Part shown: in pieces, positions 1 through 8,958 of the stretch
How the letters are laid out: the number at the start of each line of letters is the position of its first letter
How positions within the stretch are numbered: the first letter of the stretch is position 1
The notes under the pieces: generated by a model
What the model saw: the letters and a program-made list of their open reading frames with translations, nothing else
Told to the model about the DNA's origin: nothing
The model's database searches: none
Assembly: GCF_900110185.1 (NCBI RefSeq)
Contig: NZ_FOCT01000002.1
Coordinates: 310,001-374,000 of the forward strand
Source of the DNA: Nitrosospira multiformis
GTDB taxonomy: Bacteria; Pseudomonadota; Gammaproteobacteria; Burkholderiales; Nitrosomonadaceae
DNA length: 64,000 bases
Direction of reading: 5' to 3'
Program-made: the position numbers and the translations under genes

Positions 1-426
1 GGTTTCATCTTCGATGCGCTGGGAAATGCCGATATGCGATACCTGGGGCAGATAAACCAGCAAACGGCCCGCAATACTGACTTGAGTCGACAGACGGGCA
101 CCCTTGGCGCCGATGGAATCCTTGATAACCTGGACGAGGATATTTTTTCCTTCGTGCAACAGCTGTTCAATCGGTTTATCAGCATCTTCACCCTGCCGCA
201 AGCGCCAGATATCAGCAAGGTGGAGAAAGGCAGCCCGTTCGAGACCGATATCCACGAAAGCGGACTGCATGCCGGGCAGCACCCGGATTACGCGCCCGTT
301 ATATATATTGCCGACTATACCGCAATTGCTGGTGCGCTCTATGTGCAGTTCCTGGACGGCGCCCTGCTCGACCACCGCGACACGCGTTTCCTGGGGGGTA
401 ACATTGATAAGAATTTCACAAGACAT
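1..426 (-). CDS. rng: Ribonuclease G, N-terminal part (cut by window edge)
   Basis: RNase G is an endoribonuclease that trims the 5' end of 16S rRNA and takes part in mRNA turnover. The reverse strand reads from an ATG at 426 through 142 open codons to the window edge. It starts MSCEILINVTPQETRVAVVE, followed by an S1-type RNA-binding region (about residues 35-125) with the segments GNIYNGRVIRVLPGMQSAFV and LVQVIKDSIGAKGARLSTQV, typical of the RNase E/G family. The catalytic DEAD-like half lies outside the window. The short distance to maf (24 nt) and the order nadD-rsfS-rlmH-maf-rng match the usual betaproteobacterial cluster. RNase E is less likely, because the protein begins directly with the compact RNase G-like N-terminus. 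Confidence 0.93.
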   Translation of the reverse strand, partial: MSCEILINVTPQETRVAVVEQGAVQELHIERTSNCGIVGNIYNGRVIRVLPGMQSAFVDIGLERAAFLHLADIWRLRQGEDADKPIEQLLHEGKNILVQVIKDSIGAKGARLSTQVSIAGRLLVYLPQVSHIGISQRIEDET

Positions 427-450
427 AAGAGATCCGGCTTTTATTGCGGC

Positions 451-1074
451 TCACTGAAATATTCTTATAGCGGACTCTTCAAGCAATTGCGCCGTCTCAA
501 ACAGCGGCAATCCGACGACACCGCTATAACTGCCGGAAATCTCCGAGATAAAAACCGCCGCCCTGCCCTGAATTGCATAAGCCCCTGCCTTATCATATGC
601 CTCGTCGCAAGCGAGGTAATTACCGATTTCCTGCTCGCTGAGATTGCGGAATCGAACACTCGATCTGGACAGACAAACCCGGGTTCCATTTCCCGCTGCC
701 ACGGCGGCCGCAGTCAAAACCTCATGAACCTGGCCGGACAGTGCCCGCAGCATTTGCCTTGCATGGAGAGGATTTTCCGGTTTGCCAAAAAGCCTGCCGT
801 TCAATACTACCGCTGTATCCGCTCCCAAAACCGGGAAATCTGCCCAACCTCGCTCACCCATCCGCTTTCGCCCCGTTTCCGCTTTAACGCGCGCAATCCG
901 CTCCACATACTCCGGCGGCGACTCCTGCGGCAGCGGAGTTTCATCCACATCCGGTATCCGTGGCAAAGCTTCGCGCAACGATAAAACCATGAAGTCCACG
1001 CCGATCTGCCTTAATAATTCCTGCCGGCGGGGACTACGGGAAGCAAGATAGATGCGATTTTCCACAAAAGTCAT
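451..1074 (-). CDS. maf: Maf family nucleotide pyrophosphatase
   Basis: A 207-aa member of the Maf/HAM1 superfamily, which hydrolyses dTTP/UTP or modified nucleotides to the monophosphate and pyrophosphate and is a cytoplasmic house-cleaning enzyme. The sequence shows the N-terminal signature LASRSPRRQELL (residues 10-21), the acidic catalytic motif VLGADTAVV with Asp86, the GKPENPLHARQML segment, and the C-terminal GAYAIQGRAAVFI and GSYSGVVGLPL motifs. The length is normal for the family. It sits between rlmH and rng in a minus-strand housekeeping operon. Which subfamily it belongs to (YhdE-like dTTP/UTP or YceF-like m7GTP) was not settled by eye; the position next to rng favours the YhdE type. 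Confidence 0.93.
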   Translation of the reverse strand: MTFVENRIYLASRSPRRQELLRQIGVDFMVLSLREALPRIPDVDETPLPQESPPEYVERIARVKAETGRKRMGERGWADFPVLGADTAVVLNGRLFGKPENPLHARQMLRALSGQVHEVLTAAAVAAGNGTRVCLSRSSVRFRNLSEQEIGNYLACDEAYDKAGAYAIQGRAAVFISEISGSYSGVVGLPLFETAQLLEESAIRIFQ

Positions 1075-1125
1075 GGCGGGGCGAATGCTACGGGAGCGCA
1101 GTTACTTCTGTTACATTGTTATTTT

Positions 1126-1596
1126 TTATGCACGATGATACGGATGACCCTTGATCAGCGATATCGCGCGGTAGAGCTGTTCCGCCAGCAGAATTCGAAC
1201 CAGCCCATGAGGAAGTGTCAGGGCAGATAACGCCAGGACTTCATCCGCCGCATTCCTGAGGGTCGGGTCCAGCCCGTCGGCGCCGCCAATGAGGAACGCG
1301 GTGTCACCTCCATCCTTCATCCAACTGCCGATGGCATGCGCCAACCCGGCGGTAGTCCATTGGCTCCCGCGCTCATCCATTGCCACAAGCCGACAATTGG
1401 GAGGCAGCAGCGCGCGAATACGTGCGCCCTCGGCAGCCAGCAGCTGTTCCAATTTTTTTCCGCTGTCCCGTCTCTCGGGTTTGATCTCCAGAAGCTCGAT
1501 GCTCGCCTCACGCGGCATCCGTCTGGCATATTCCTGAAAACCCGCAGCAATCCACTCCGGCATTTTATGTCCCACCGCATAAACGAGGAATTTCAT
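1126..1596 (-). CDS. rlmH: 23S rRNA (pseudouridine1915-N3)-methyltransferase RlmH
   Basis: RlmH is a small SPOUT-class methyltransferase that methylates pseudouridine 1915 in helix 69 of 23S rRNA, acting on assembled 70S ribosomes. The 156-aa protein has the usual length. It shows the SPOUT knot signatures [11 protein letters not shown] (the SAM-binding loop) and [17 protein letters not shown], and ends in the conserved KGHPYHRA tail. The start [20 protein letters not shown] is the typical RlmH N-terminus. It lies between rsfS and maf on the same strand, as in many betaproteobacteria, so the cluster joins ribosome maturation with NAD synthesis. Confidence 0.95.
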   Translation of the reverse strand: MKFLVYAVGHKMPEWIAAGFQEYARRMPREASIELLEIKPERRDSGKKLEQLLAAEGARIRALLPPNCRLVAMDERGSQWTTAGLAHAIGSWMKDGGDTAFLIGGADGLDPTLRNAADEVLALSALTLPHGLVRILLAEQLYRAISLIKGHPYHRA

Positions 1597-1701
1597 GCCA
1601 CAAGGAATTTCATACTGAAAACATGCTTATCCAATGCTTCGGGAAGAGTTTGTTCGAGAGACTCTCACGCCGAGAACTTGGCGCTCGCTCCCATATTTCC
1701 T

Positions 1702-2178
1702 TCACCTCTCGTCATCCGGATTGGTCTTCGCTCGGGTGACTCTGGCTTTTCTGGTCCTGGCAGGGGTCGCGGGTGCTGTCTCCCCCTCTTCAGCGGCACG
1801 CGGTCTTGCGGCCGGCTTCTTCCCGCTCGAATTTTCGGATATTTTGTTGATCCTGGCAGCTTGTGCCCACAACTCCTCAAGATTGTAATGGGCGCGCACC
1901 GCGGTCTGCATGACATGCACCAGCACGTCGCCCAGATCAACCAATATCCATTCCCCGTTATCCTCGCCTTCCACACCGTAAACCATGCCACCCGCCGCCT
2001 TGACTTTCTCGACCACATTGTTCGCGATTGCCCGTGTCTGCCGCGTGGAATCACCGCTGGCGATGATCATCCGATCGAACAAGGCTGTCAGTTTTTTGAC
2101 ATCGAGTACTTCCACGTCGCGCGCCTTGATTTCGTCCAGCGCTGCAACAACGGTTTTTATCAATTTGGCCAGCGTCAT
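1702..2178 (-). CDS. rsfS: Ribosomal silencing factor RsfS with long basic tail
   Basis: RsfS (Iojap/YbeB family) binds ribosomal protein uL14 and blocks subunit joining when nutrients are scarce. Residues 1-107 carry the family fold: LDEIKARDVEVLDVKKLT, the IIASGDSTRQTRAIA segment and the GEWILVDLGDVLVHVMQ core. The usual protein is about 105-120 aa. Here roughly 50 extra residues follow, rich in Lys, Arg, Ala, Pro and Glu (for example KKPAARPRAAEEGE), and look disordered. Only two bases separate it from the nadD stop, so the two are probably translationally coupled. The tail may add RNA or ribosome affinity; that is inference. Confidence 0.93.
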   Translation of the reverse strand: MTLAKLIKTVVAALDEIKARDVEVLDVKKLTALFDRMIIASGDSTRQTRAIANNVVEKVKAAGGMVYGVEGEDNGEWILVDLGDVLVHVMQTAVRAHYNLEELWAQAARINKISENSSGKKPAARPRAAEEGETAPATPARTRKARVTRAKTNPDDER

Positions 2179-2180
2179 CT

Positions 2181-2861
2181 TTATTCCCGGTACAGATCAT
2201 TAGCAGCAATATAATCCCGAGTATCCTCGGGAACCAGATAGCGGATACTTTTTCCTGAGGCGACCCGTCTGCGGATGGCCGTTGCCGAAATATCCAGCAA
2301 TGTCGTCTGCGCAGTAAAGATCAAGCCCCCGGATGTATATTTAAGACTCTCTGCACTCGACGTCCAGCGCTCCCGGCATTCCTCTTCCAATTCCTGTGGC
2401 AGCGCTCCGGGCGACGTTCTGTCCTCCGTGGAAAGCAAATGACCGGGGCGAGCCGCAATAATGAAGTGACATAACTCGAACAGTTCCCGCCACCTGTGCC
2501 ACTCGGCCAGCCTGATGAATGCATCCGCTCCGGTAACGAAGCAGAGTACGGCATCCTTCCCCAGTTCCTGCCTGAGTTCGCGCAAGGTATCCACGCTGTA
2601 GCTCACACCTCCGCGTATTACCTCTCGTTCATCGAGAATAAAACGGGAATTTCCATCGATGGCCAGACGAACCATTTCCAACCTATGTTCCAATGATGCT
2701 TCCGGACCGCGGCGTAGCCGGGGAATGCCGGCGGGAACAAAACGCATTTCCCTCAACCCGGCCAGTTCGGCAATTTCTTCGGCGATGCGCAAGTGCCCAT
2801 AGTGAACGGGATCGAAGGTGCCCCCAAAAACACCGACCGGAGAAACAGGGAAATCATTCAT
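2181..2861 (-). CDS. nadD: Nicotinate-nucleotide adenylyltransferase
   Basis: NadD transfers AMP from ATP to nicotinate mononucleotide, giving nicotinate adenine dinucleotide in NAD biosynthesis. The 226-aa protein shows the nucleotidyltransferase signature VFGGTFDPVHYGHLRIAEE (residues 11-29, with the HxGH pair His20/His23), the LCFVTGADAF segment, and the C-terminal ISATAIRRRVASGKSIRYLV motif that holds the phosphate-binding SxTxIR. Its start MNDFPVSPVG is the only reasonable one. It is the first gene of the nadD-rsfS-rlmH-maf-rng run; the 105-nt gap to the aceF stop upstream may hold its own promoter, but none is obvious. Confidence 0.95.
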   Translation of the reverse strand: MNDFPVSPVGVFGGTFDPVHYGHLRIAEEIAELAGLREMRFVPAGIPRLRRGPEASLEHRLEMVRLAIDGNSRFILDEREVIRGGVSYSVDTLRELRQELGKDAVLCFVTGADAFIRLAEWHRWRELFELCHFIIAARPGHLLSTEDRTSPGALPQELEEECRERWTSSAESLKYTSGGLIFTAQTTLLDISATAIRRRVASGKSIRYLVPEDTRDYIAANDLYRE

Positions 2862-2966
2862 TATCGGACGGGAAAAACGCTGATCCTGCGAAGCTGCTCA
2901 AGCGGACAAAAAACGCCGACAGTTGTCTTCACCTGTCTTCCCCGCCTTCCCTGAATAATCTGTTTT

Positions 2967-4319
2967 TTACAACAGCACACGACGCAGATCAGCCAGCACT
3001 TCGACCAGGTGCGTCGTAAAGCGCGCTGCTGTCGCACCGTCGATTACTCTATGATCATAGGAAAGAGATAATGGCAGCATCAGGCGCGGGACAAATTCGC
3101 CATCCCGATAAACGGGCTTCATCACTGCACGCGAAACACCGAGAATCGCCACTTCCGGCGCATTGATAATGGGCGTGAACGCAGTGCCGCCGATGCCCCC
3201 GAGGCTGGAAATGGTAAAACTCGCTCCCTGCATATCGGTGGGCTTGAGTTTGCCCGCGCGCGCCCAAGCTGCGAGATCAGACATTTCCTTGGCAATGGCG
3301 ATGACCCCTTTCTTGTCCACATCCCGAATCACGGGGACTACCAGTCCATGAGGTGTATCCGCTGCAAAGCCGAGATGGTAATAATTCTTGACCACGAGAT
3401 TCATTTCATCGCCTTCACTGGTCAGCGAGGCATTGAACTCGGGAAACTTCTTCAGTACCGCTATCGAAGCCCGCAGCAGAAACGCGAGCAGGGTAACTTT
3501 CACACCTTCTTCTTTTGAAGATTCGTTTGTTTCTTTGCGCAGGGTTTCCAGCTCGGTAATATCCGCTTCGTCAAACTGCGTCACGTGTGGAATCATGACC
3601 CAGTTGCGGTGCAGATTCGCCCCGGATATTTTTTTGATTCGCGATAGCGGCTTAAATTCCACTGGACCGAATTTCGCAAAATCGGGTTGAGGCCAGGGCA
3701 GCAGATTGAGCTCGGTTCCGCCACCCCTTGGCTTGGAAAGTTCAGCCTTGACAAAAGCCTGCACGTCTTCCTTGAGAATGCGCTGCTTGGGACCGTTACC
3801 CTTTACCAGCGCCAGATTCACTCCAAGTTCGCGCGCAAAGCGCCGAACCGAAGGACTGGCGTGTGCCTTCGCAAACGTAGCTTCATCTATCGGAGAAGGA
3901 ACGAATGCAGAGCGTGGAGAAGAACCCGAAGGTTGGGGTTGCGCAGTAGATTGGGGTTGCGCACCAGATTGTGTCGCTGGCCGCGGCGCTTGTTCCGGAG
4001 AAGCGATGGTTGGAGCGGGAGCCGGCGTTGAAGCAGGTGCCACTTCCCGTTGCTCAGCGGGCGACGCTTGCTCCGCTTCTGAAGCTTCCAGCGTCAGGAT
4101 GGGCGAACCTTCAGATACCTTGTCGCCCACCTTCACGGATAACTCTCTGATTATGCCAGCAAAAGGAGAAGGCACTTCTATGGTGGCCTTGTCCGATTCA
4201 AGCACAATCAACGAGTCTTCCGCCTTGATCGAATCGCCGGGTTTCACCAGCACTTCTATTATGGGAACGTCTTTAAAGTCGCCAATATCGGGAATCAATA
4301 CCTGTTTAGTCTCTGCCAC
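2967..4319 (-). CDS. aceF: Pyruvate dehydrogenase E2, dihydrolipoamide acetyltransferase
   Basis: E2 core of the pyruvate dehydrogenase complex: it takes the acetyl group from E1 on a lipoyl arm and passes it to CoA. A GTG at 4319 is preferred over an upstream ATG at 4358, because AAGGA stands about 7 nt upstream and the product then begins directly with VAETKQVLIPDIG. Domain order in the 450-aa protein: one lipoyl domain (about 1-75, lipoyl Lys in ESDKATIEV), an Ala/Pro/Gln linker, the E1/E3-binding domain (SPSVRRFARELGVNL), then the catalytic domain ending in LSYDHRVIDGATAARF with its active-site His. There is a single lipoyl domain, where E. coli has three. It follows aceE with a 216-nt spacer containing a hairpin. 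Confidence 0.95.
   Translation of the reverse strand: MAETKQVLIPDIGDFKDVPIIEVLVKPGDSIKAEDSLIVLESDKATIEVPSPFAGIIRELSVKVGDKVSEGSPILTLEASEAEQASPAEQREVAPASTPAPAPTIASPEQAPRPATQSGAQPQSTAQPQPSGSSPRSAFVPSPIDEATFAKAHASPSVRRFARELGVNLALVKGNGPKQRILKEDVQAFVKAELSKPRGGGTELNLLPWPQPDFAKFGPVEFKPLSRIKKISGANLHRNWVMIPHVTQFDEADITELETLRKETNESSKEEGVKVTLLAFLLRASIAVLKKFPEFNASLTSEGDEMNLVVKNYYHLGFAADTPHGLVVPVIRDVDKKGVIAIAKEMSDLAAWARAGKLKPTDMQGASFTISSLGGIGGTAFTPIINAPEVAILGVSRAVMKPVYRDGEFVPRLMLPLSLSYDHRVIDGATAARFTTHLVEVLADLRRVLL
3933..3968 (-). repeat. 18-bp tandem repeat in the AceF linker
   Basis: Two adjacent 18-base units (3933-3950 and 3951-3968) differ at only two bases and encode repeated AQPQS/TAQPQ-like residues in the flexible Ala/Pro linker of AceF. 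Linkers of E2 proteins are free to expand and contract, so this is probably replication slippage. Confidence 0.8.
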
Positions 4320-4466
4320 GCCTCTTCCTTCTCGTATTAGATAATCCCGGCTTTCCACAACGAAATGATCACAGCAGGAGGATGTCGCCTTTCAAGCTCC
4401 CCGGCTCCTGGTAGTGCAGTCGCCGTTCCCCCCTCCAATTCCCAATTGGGCGACTCGATGAAGAAC

Positions 4467-4505
4467 AAGGCTAAACGACGCGCTCAGATCCTGTTGTTTA
4501 GCCTT
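4467..4505 (-). other. Perfect 10-bp hairpin in the aceE-aceF spacer
   Basis: The arms AAGGCTAAAC (4467-4476) and GTTTAGCCTT (4496-4505) are perfect inverted repeats around a 19-nt loop. They lie about 30 nt after the aceE stop codon and about 150 nt before the aceF start. Only a broken run of T follows on the minus strand (GTTCTTC), so it is a poor intrinsic terminator. It could lower aceF expression relative to aceE, or protect or process the mRNA; the sequence does not decide. Confidence 0.6.
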
Positions 4506-4535
4506 CTCCGCGCACAAAAGTTCACTGCCGCCTTC

Positions 4536-7205
4536 TCATATGGTCATCGGATTGGGTTTATCAGGGTCGAGGCCAAATTTGCCTATGGCCTGCGCCACCA
4601 TTTCCGCCTCGATTCTGCCATCTTCGGCCAGCGCTTTCAGAGCGGCTATCGTAATGTAATGACGGTCGACCTCGAAGAAGCCGCGCAATTGCTCGCGCGT
4701 ATCGGAACGTCCGAATCCATCTGTACCCAGCACCTTGTATCGCCCTGGGATAAATTCACGTATCTGGTCGGCAAAAATCTTCATGTAATCCGTAGCCGCC
4801 ACCACCGGACCTTCCCGGTCCTTGAGACACGTGCTGACGTGCGACAATCTTGCCGGTTCTGTAGGATGCAGCATGTTCCAGCGCGTTGTCGCCAGCGCTT
4901 CGCGTCTCAACTGGGTAAAGCTGGTTACACTCCAGATATCACCCGTCACACCGAATTCCTTCTCCAGTATTTCAGCCGCAGCGATCACCTCGCGCAGAAT
5001 GGTGCCGGACCCGAGCAATTGAACACGCAACCCGGAACCCTTTTCTCCTGCCGGCTTGCCTTCCCGGAACAGGTACATGCCTTTCAGAATTCCTTCTTCC
5101 GCCCCTGCAGGCATCTCCGGGTGCGAATAGTTTTCGTTCATCACCGTGATGTAGTAATAGACATCTTCCTGCATTTCGTACATGCGGCGCAGGCCATCCC
5201 GGATAATCACCGCGAGTTCGTAGGCAAAGGTCGGGTCATAGGATATGCAATTGGGGACAGTCGATGCCGCCAGATGGCTGTGGCCGTCCTCGTGCTGCAA
5301 CCCCTCGCCATTCAGTGTGGTGCGCCCTGCAGTGCCGCCCAGCAGGAAACCGCGGCAGCGCATGTCTCCCGCCGCCCAGCAAAGATCCCCCACGCGCTGG
5401 AAGCCGAACATCGAATAGTAAATGTAGAACGGGATCATCTGCACGCCATGAGAACTGTAGGCCGTTGCCGCGGACATCCATGACGACATGGCCCCCGCCT
5501 CATTGATACCTTCCTGCAGGATCTGCCCGTTCTTGTCTTCCTTGTAGTACATCAGTTGCTCGGCATCCTCGGGCGTATAGAGCTGTCCGGTAGAAGACCA
5601 GATGCCCAGTTGCCGGAACATGCCTTCCATGCCGAAGGTGCGCGACTCATCCGCCACAATCGGCACGACCCGCTTGCCGATGTTCTTGTCTTTTATGAGG
5701 ATATTGAGGATGCGCACAAAAGCCATGGTGGTGGAAGATTCCCTTCCCTCCCCGCTTGCCTTGAGCAATGTGTCGAAGGCGGACAGCGGTGGGATCTGCA
5801 GGGGCTCGGCTTCACGCTGGCGGCGGTGGACGAACCCCCCCAATGCCTCCCGCTGCTGGTGCATGTAGACGGCTTCCGGAGAATCCTTGTCGAATTTCAG
5901 GTAGGGTACCGAGTCGATCTCATCATCGCTGATTGGCAGGCCAAAGCGATCACGAAACGCTTTGAGTGAAGTCGTACCCATCTTTTTCTGCTGATGAGTG
6001 ATATTCTGGGCCTCGCCGGCTTCACCCATTCCATAACCCTTGATCGTTTTGGCGAGGATTACGGTGGGCTGACCCTTGTGCTTCACCGCCGCTGAATACG
6101 CGGCATAGACCTTATGCGGGTCGTGGCCGCCTCGGTTCAGGCGCCATATGTCGTCGTCGGACATATTCGCCACCATTTCGAGCAACTCCGGATATTTGCC
6201 GAAGAAATGTTCACGCACATAGGCGCCGTCTCTCGACTTGAAAGTCTGATATTCGCCATCCACGCATTCCATCATGCGTTGTTGCAGCAACCCCTTCGTG
6301 TCTTTAGCAAGCAATGGATCCCAGTATGAGCCCCAAATTACCTTGATGACGTTCCAGCCGGACCCGCGAAAAGCGGCTTCCAGTTCCTGGATGATCTTGC
6401 CATTTCCACGTACCGGCCCGTCGAGACGCTGAAGGTTGCAGTTGATGACGAAAATCAGGTTGTCCAGGTTCTCGCGCGACGCAAGCGAAATGGACCCCAG
6501 TGATTCAGGTTCATCCATTTCTCCATCGCCCATGAACGCCCAGACTTTGCGGCCCTCCGTCTTGACCAGTCCGCGGCTATCCAGATACTTCATGAAGCGC
6601 GCATGATATATCGCCATCAGCGGCCCAAGTCCCATTGACACCGTCGGGAACTGCCAGAAGTCAGGCATCAACCACGGATGCGGATAGGAAGACAATCCCT
6701 TTCCGCCCACCTCCCGCCGGAAATTATTGAGTTGCTCCTCTGTCAGTTCCCCCAGCAGAAAAGCATAGGCGTAAAGACCGGGCGATGAATGTCCCTGTGC
6801 AAATATCAGGTCGCCACCGTGATTCTCCGACCTGGCGTGCCAGAAATGGTTATAGCCTACATCATATAGCGTAGCGGCCGAGGCAAAGCTGGCAATATGC
6901 CCGCCGACGTTGGAGTTCCGGTTGGCGCGCAACACCATGGCCATGGAATTCCAGCGGACATAGGAACGGATGCGGTGCTCCAGCGCATGATTTCCCGGCG
7001 ACCGCTCTTCCTTTCCCAGAGGAATGGTATTGATATAGGCCGTGGTGGCGCTATAGGGAAGATAGGCGCCTGACCGGCGTGCTTTTTCCACCAGTCTTTC
7101 CAGCAGGTAGTGCGCCCGCTCCGTCCCCTCGTGGGTCAACACGGATTCCAGCGCCTCCAGCCATTCCTGCGTTTCAGTCGGGTCTATATCGGGTATAGGT
7201 TCCAT
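4536..7205 (-). CDS. aceE: Pyruvate dehydrogenase E1 component (homodimeric)
   Basis: Thiamine-diphosphate-dependent E1 that decarboxylates pyruvate and acetylates the lipoyl group of AceF. The 889-aa length is normal for the homodimeric type. The start at 7205 (MEPIPDIDPTETQEWLEAL) is the family N-terminus; the open frame runs 39 codons further upstream but overlaps folD and is not used. Visible signatures are HIASFASAATLYDVGYNHFW, LGPLMAIYHARFMKYL and the ThDP motif GDGEMDEPE followed about 30 residues on by NLIFVINCN. The C-terminus DGFGRSDTREQLRGFFEVD is typical. It forms an operon with aceF; no lpd gene lies in this window. Confidence 0.97.
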   Translation of the reverse strand: MEPIPDIDPTETQEWLEALESVLTHEGTERAHYLLERLVEKARRSGAYLPYSATTAYINTIPLGKEERSPGNHALEHRIRSYVRWNSMAMVLRANRNSNVGGHIASFASAATLYDVGYNHFWHARSENHGGDLIFAQGHSSPGLYAYAFLLGELTEEQLNNFRREVGGKGLSSYPHPWLMPDFWQFPTVSMGLGPLMAIYHARFMKYLDSRGLVKTEGRKVWAFMGDGEMDEPESLGSISLASRENLDNLIFVINCNLQRLDGPVRGNGKIIQELEAAFRGSGWNVIKVIWGSYWDPLLAKDTKGLLQQRMMECVDGEYQTFKSRDGAYVREHFFGKYPELLEMVANMSDDDIWRLNRGGHDPHKVYAAYSAAVKHKGQPTVILAKTIKGYGMGEAGEAQNITHQQKKMGTTSLKAFRDRFGLPISDDEIDSVPYLKFDKDSPEAVYMHQQREALGGFVHRRQREAEPLQIPPLSAFDTLLKASGEGRESSTTMAFVRILNILIKDKNIGKRVVPIVADESRTFGMEGMFRQLGIWSSTGQLYTPEDAEQLMYYKEDKNGQILQEGINEAGAMSSWMSAATAYSSHGVQMIPFYIYYSMFGFQRVGDLCWAAGDMRCRGFLLGGTAGRTTLNGEGLQHEDGHSHLAASTVPNCISYDPTFAYELAVIIRDGLRRMYEMQEDVYYYITVMNENYSHPEMPAGAEEGILKGMYLFREGKPAGEKGSGLRVQLLGSGTILREVIAAAEILEKEFGVTGDIWSVTSFTQLRREALATTRWNMLHPTEPARLSHVSTCLKDREGPVVAATDYMKIFADQIREFIPGRYKVLGTDGFGRSDTREQLRGFFEVDRHYITIAALKALAEDGRIEAEMVAQAIGKFGLDPDKPNPMTI

Positions 7206-7254
7206 GTCTTGTCTCGAAATTGTCGGGCGCTTGCCCGATGTGATAGAGGCGCTG

Positions 7255-8121
7255 TCAATTACCCTGCAATCGGGCGTGCGCCTGCTCGGCGGCCACAACG
7301 GTGTTGCACAGCAGCATCGCAATGGTCATGGGGCCTACTCCCCCCGGGACAGGCGTGATATAACCCGCCTTTTCCTTGACCGATTCAAAATCCACGTCCC
7401 CCGCCAGTTTTCCGTCGGGCAGGCGGTTGATGCCGACGTCTATTACTGTCGCTCCCGGTTTCACCATCATGGCGGTGACCAGGCATGGTCTGCCCGCAGC
7501 AACTATCAGGATATCGGCGCGGCTGGTGTGTTCCGACAAGTTCCGTGTTCTGGACGTGCAGATAGTAACGGTTGCACCTTTTTGCAGCAGCATCAGCGCC
7601 ATCGGTTTGCCCACGATATTACTGCGGCCTACTATTACCGCGTGCTGCCCCTCGATCGGGATATCATATTTTTCCAGCATTTTCATCACGCCGTTGGGCG
7701 TGCAAGGCGGGAAAATGCTGCTACCGGTTACAAGTGCGCCTATATTATAAAGATGGAAGCCATCCACGTCTTTTTCCACGGCCACAGACTCGATGACTCT
7801 GCTGCTGTCGAAATGCCGTGGCAGAGGCAATTGAACGAGGATGCCGTGAATTCCGGGATTCCTGTTCAATTCCTGAATGCGTCCAATCACCTCATCCTGG
7901 TCGGCGTTTTCCGGGAATTCGTGGACTTCGGAATAGATGCCCGTTTCGCTACAGGCCTTGGCCTTGTTTCGCACATACACTATGGAAGCCGGATTGTCTC
8001 CCACGATAACCACGGCCAGCCCCGGCTGGGTACCTTTTTCCGCCAAACGCGCTGCCCGCGCCTGACACTCCCCCCTTACCTCCTGGCTCAACCTCTTGCC
8101 GTCAATGATCTTCGCGCTCAT
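7255..8121 (-). CDS. folD: Bifunctional methylene-THF dehydrogenase/cyclohydrolase
   Basis: FolD interconverts 5,10-methylene-, methenyl- and 10-formyl-tetrahydrofolate with NADP, supplying one-carbon units for purine and fMet-tRNA synthesis. The 288-aa protein has the normal length. Signatures seen: [14 protein letters not shown] with the catalytic Lys, [13 protein letters not shown], the NADP-binding [20 protein letters not shown] and the C-terminal [16 protein letters not shown]. It lies 49 nt upstream of aceE on the same strand and could share its transcript. The start [16 protein letters not shown] is standard. Confidence 0.96.
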   Translation of the reverse strand: MSAKIIDGKRLSQEVRGECQARAARLAEKGTQPGLAVVIVGDNPASIVYVRNKAKACSETGIYSEVHEFPENADQDEVIGRIQELNRNPGIHGILVQLPLPRHFDSSRVIESVAVEKDVDGFHLYNIGALVTGSSIFPPCTPNGVMKMLEKYDIPIEGQHAVIVGRSNIVGKPMALMLLQKGATVTICTSRTRNLSEHTSRADILIVAAGRPCLVTAMMVKPGATVIDVGINRLPDGKLAGDVDFESVKEKAGYITPVPGGVGPMTIAMLLCNTVVAAEQAHARLQGN

Positions 8122-8301
8122 TATGATTGTGGCGCGGCAGGAAAGAGAACGAGCAGATAACGGAGAATGCTTCGGCTGTTAGTATCTTTCACTCTGATTG
8201 TATATCCTGCGAAACCCCGCATTATGCGTGCAAAGCAGACTGCTCACCGGAACCCTGACTGGAAACCGTGCCCCGCCCCATAAACGTGCCTCTTCGTCCA
8301 A

Positions 8302-8958
8302 TCATGATTGCGAAGACGCAGGGGGGACGGATTTTTTCATCTTCGTCCGATAAATCAACAGCCCGATCAGGAATGTCGGAACGACAACAAACGCAGCAGC
8401 CAGAAGGCCGGCTGCCAGTATGTCGATTCCCTCGGTTTTCGGCAGAAAGATGGTCACGGCCCAGATCGTTACAAAGGCTGCCGCCGCGCCGCCGATGAAC
8501 ATGATCTTTTTACCGCGCTCAAAAAGTCGCCATAGCGAACCGGATACCCGCGCCTCGTTGCGGTATTCATCAAAAAGGCGCGTCATGCTGTCATCGTTCG
8601 GAACCGCTTCATAGCCAGTCGATACGGCAAGCGTGTCTGTTCCGTCTTCCACCCGCGACATGTTGCGCAGGAACACGATACGCTGTTGAGCTTCTTTCTT
8701 TTTCATGCCATCGGCTATGAGCATGGATTGCATCGCTTCAAAGGCATGATCGCGAGTATCTCCCGCCACGCCGAGTCTTTCGCTGCACCGCCACATCACG
8801 CCCACCAGATATAACTGGATGGTCATCTGCCTGAAAAGAGGCGCAAAATCATACCCTTTGTCTTTAACTTGCGGAAGTTGGGACGCTAGTATCTCGCGCG
8901 CGTGCTGTACACAAATATCAATCGTGTTTGCTTCTGAATCCGTTTTCACTTCAGTCAT
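8302..8958 (-). CDS. Unknown protein with two C-terminal membrane helices
   Basis: I do not recognise this 218-aa protein. Residues 1-145 are soluble and mostly helical, with the segments FAPLFRQMTIQLYLVGVMWR and RDHAFEAMQSMLIADGMKKK. Then come two hydrophobic stretches, about 152-172 (MFIGGAAAAFVTIWAVTIFL) and about 178-203 (LAAGLLAAAFVVVPTFLIGL), and a short basic tail. This gives a tail-anchored hairpin with both ends probably in the cytoplasm. It is flanked by folD (same strand, 180 nt away) and a divergent FAD reductase. A TATAAT box lies about 50 nt upstream of the start. Function unknown; the frame looks real from its length, composition and start context. Confidence 0.75.
   Translation of the reverse strand: MTEVKTDSEANTIDICVQHAREILASQLPQVKDKGYDFAPLFRQMTIQLYLVGVMWRCSERLGVAGDTRDHAFEAMQSMLIADGMKKKEAQQRIVFLRNMSRVEDGTDTLAVSTGYEAVPNDDSMTRLFDEYRNEARVSGSLWRLFERGKKIMFIGGAAAAFVTIWAVTIFLPKTEGIDILAAGLLAAAFVVVPTFLIGLLIYRTKMKKSVPPASSQS

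Noticed and set aside
34-984. Long plus-strand frame of 316 codons over rng and maf
   Set aside because: It is antisense to two well-recognised genes, has no family likeness and no ribosome binding site.
4365-5483. Plus-strand frame of 372 codons over the aceE 3' end
   Set aside because: Antisense shadow of the conserved aceE sequence; the product resembles nothing.
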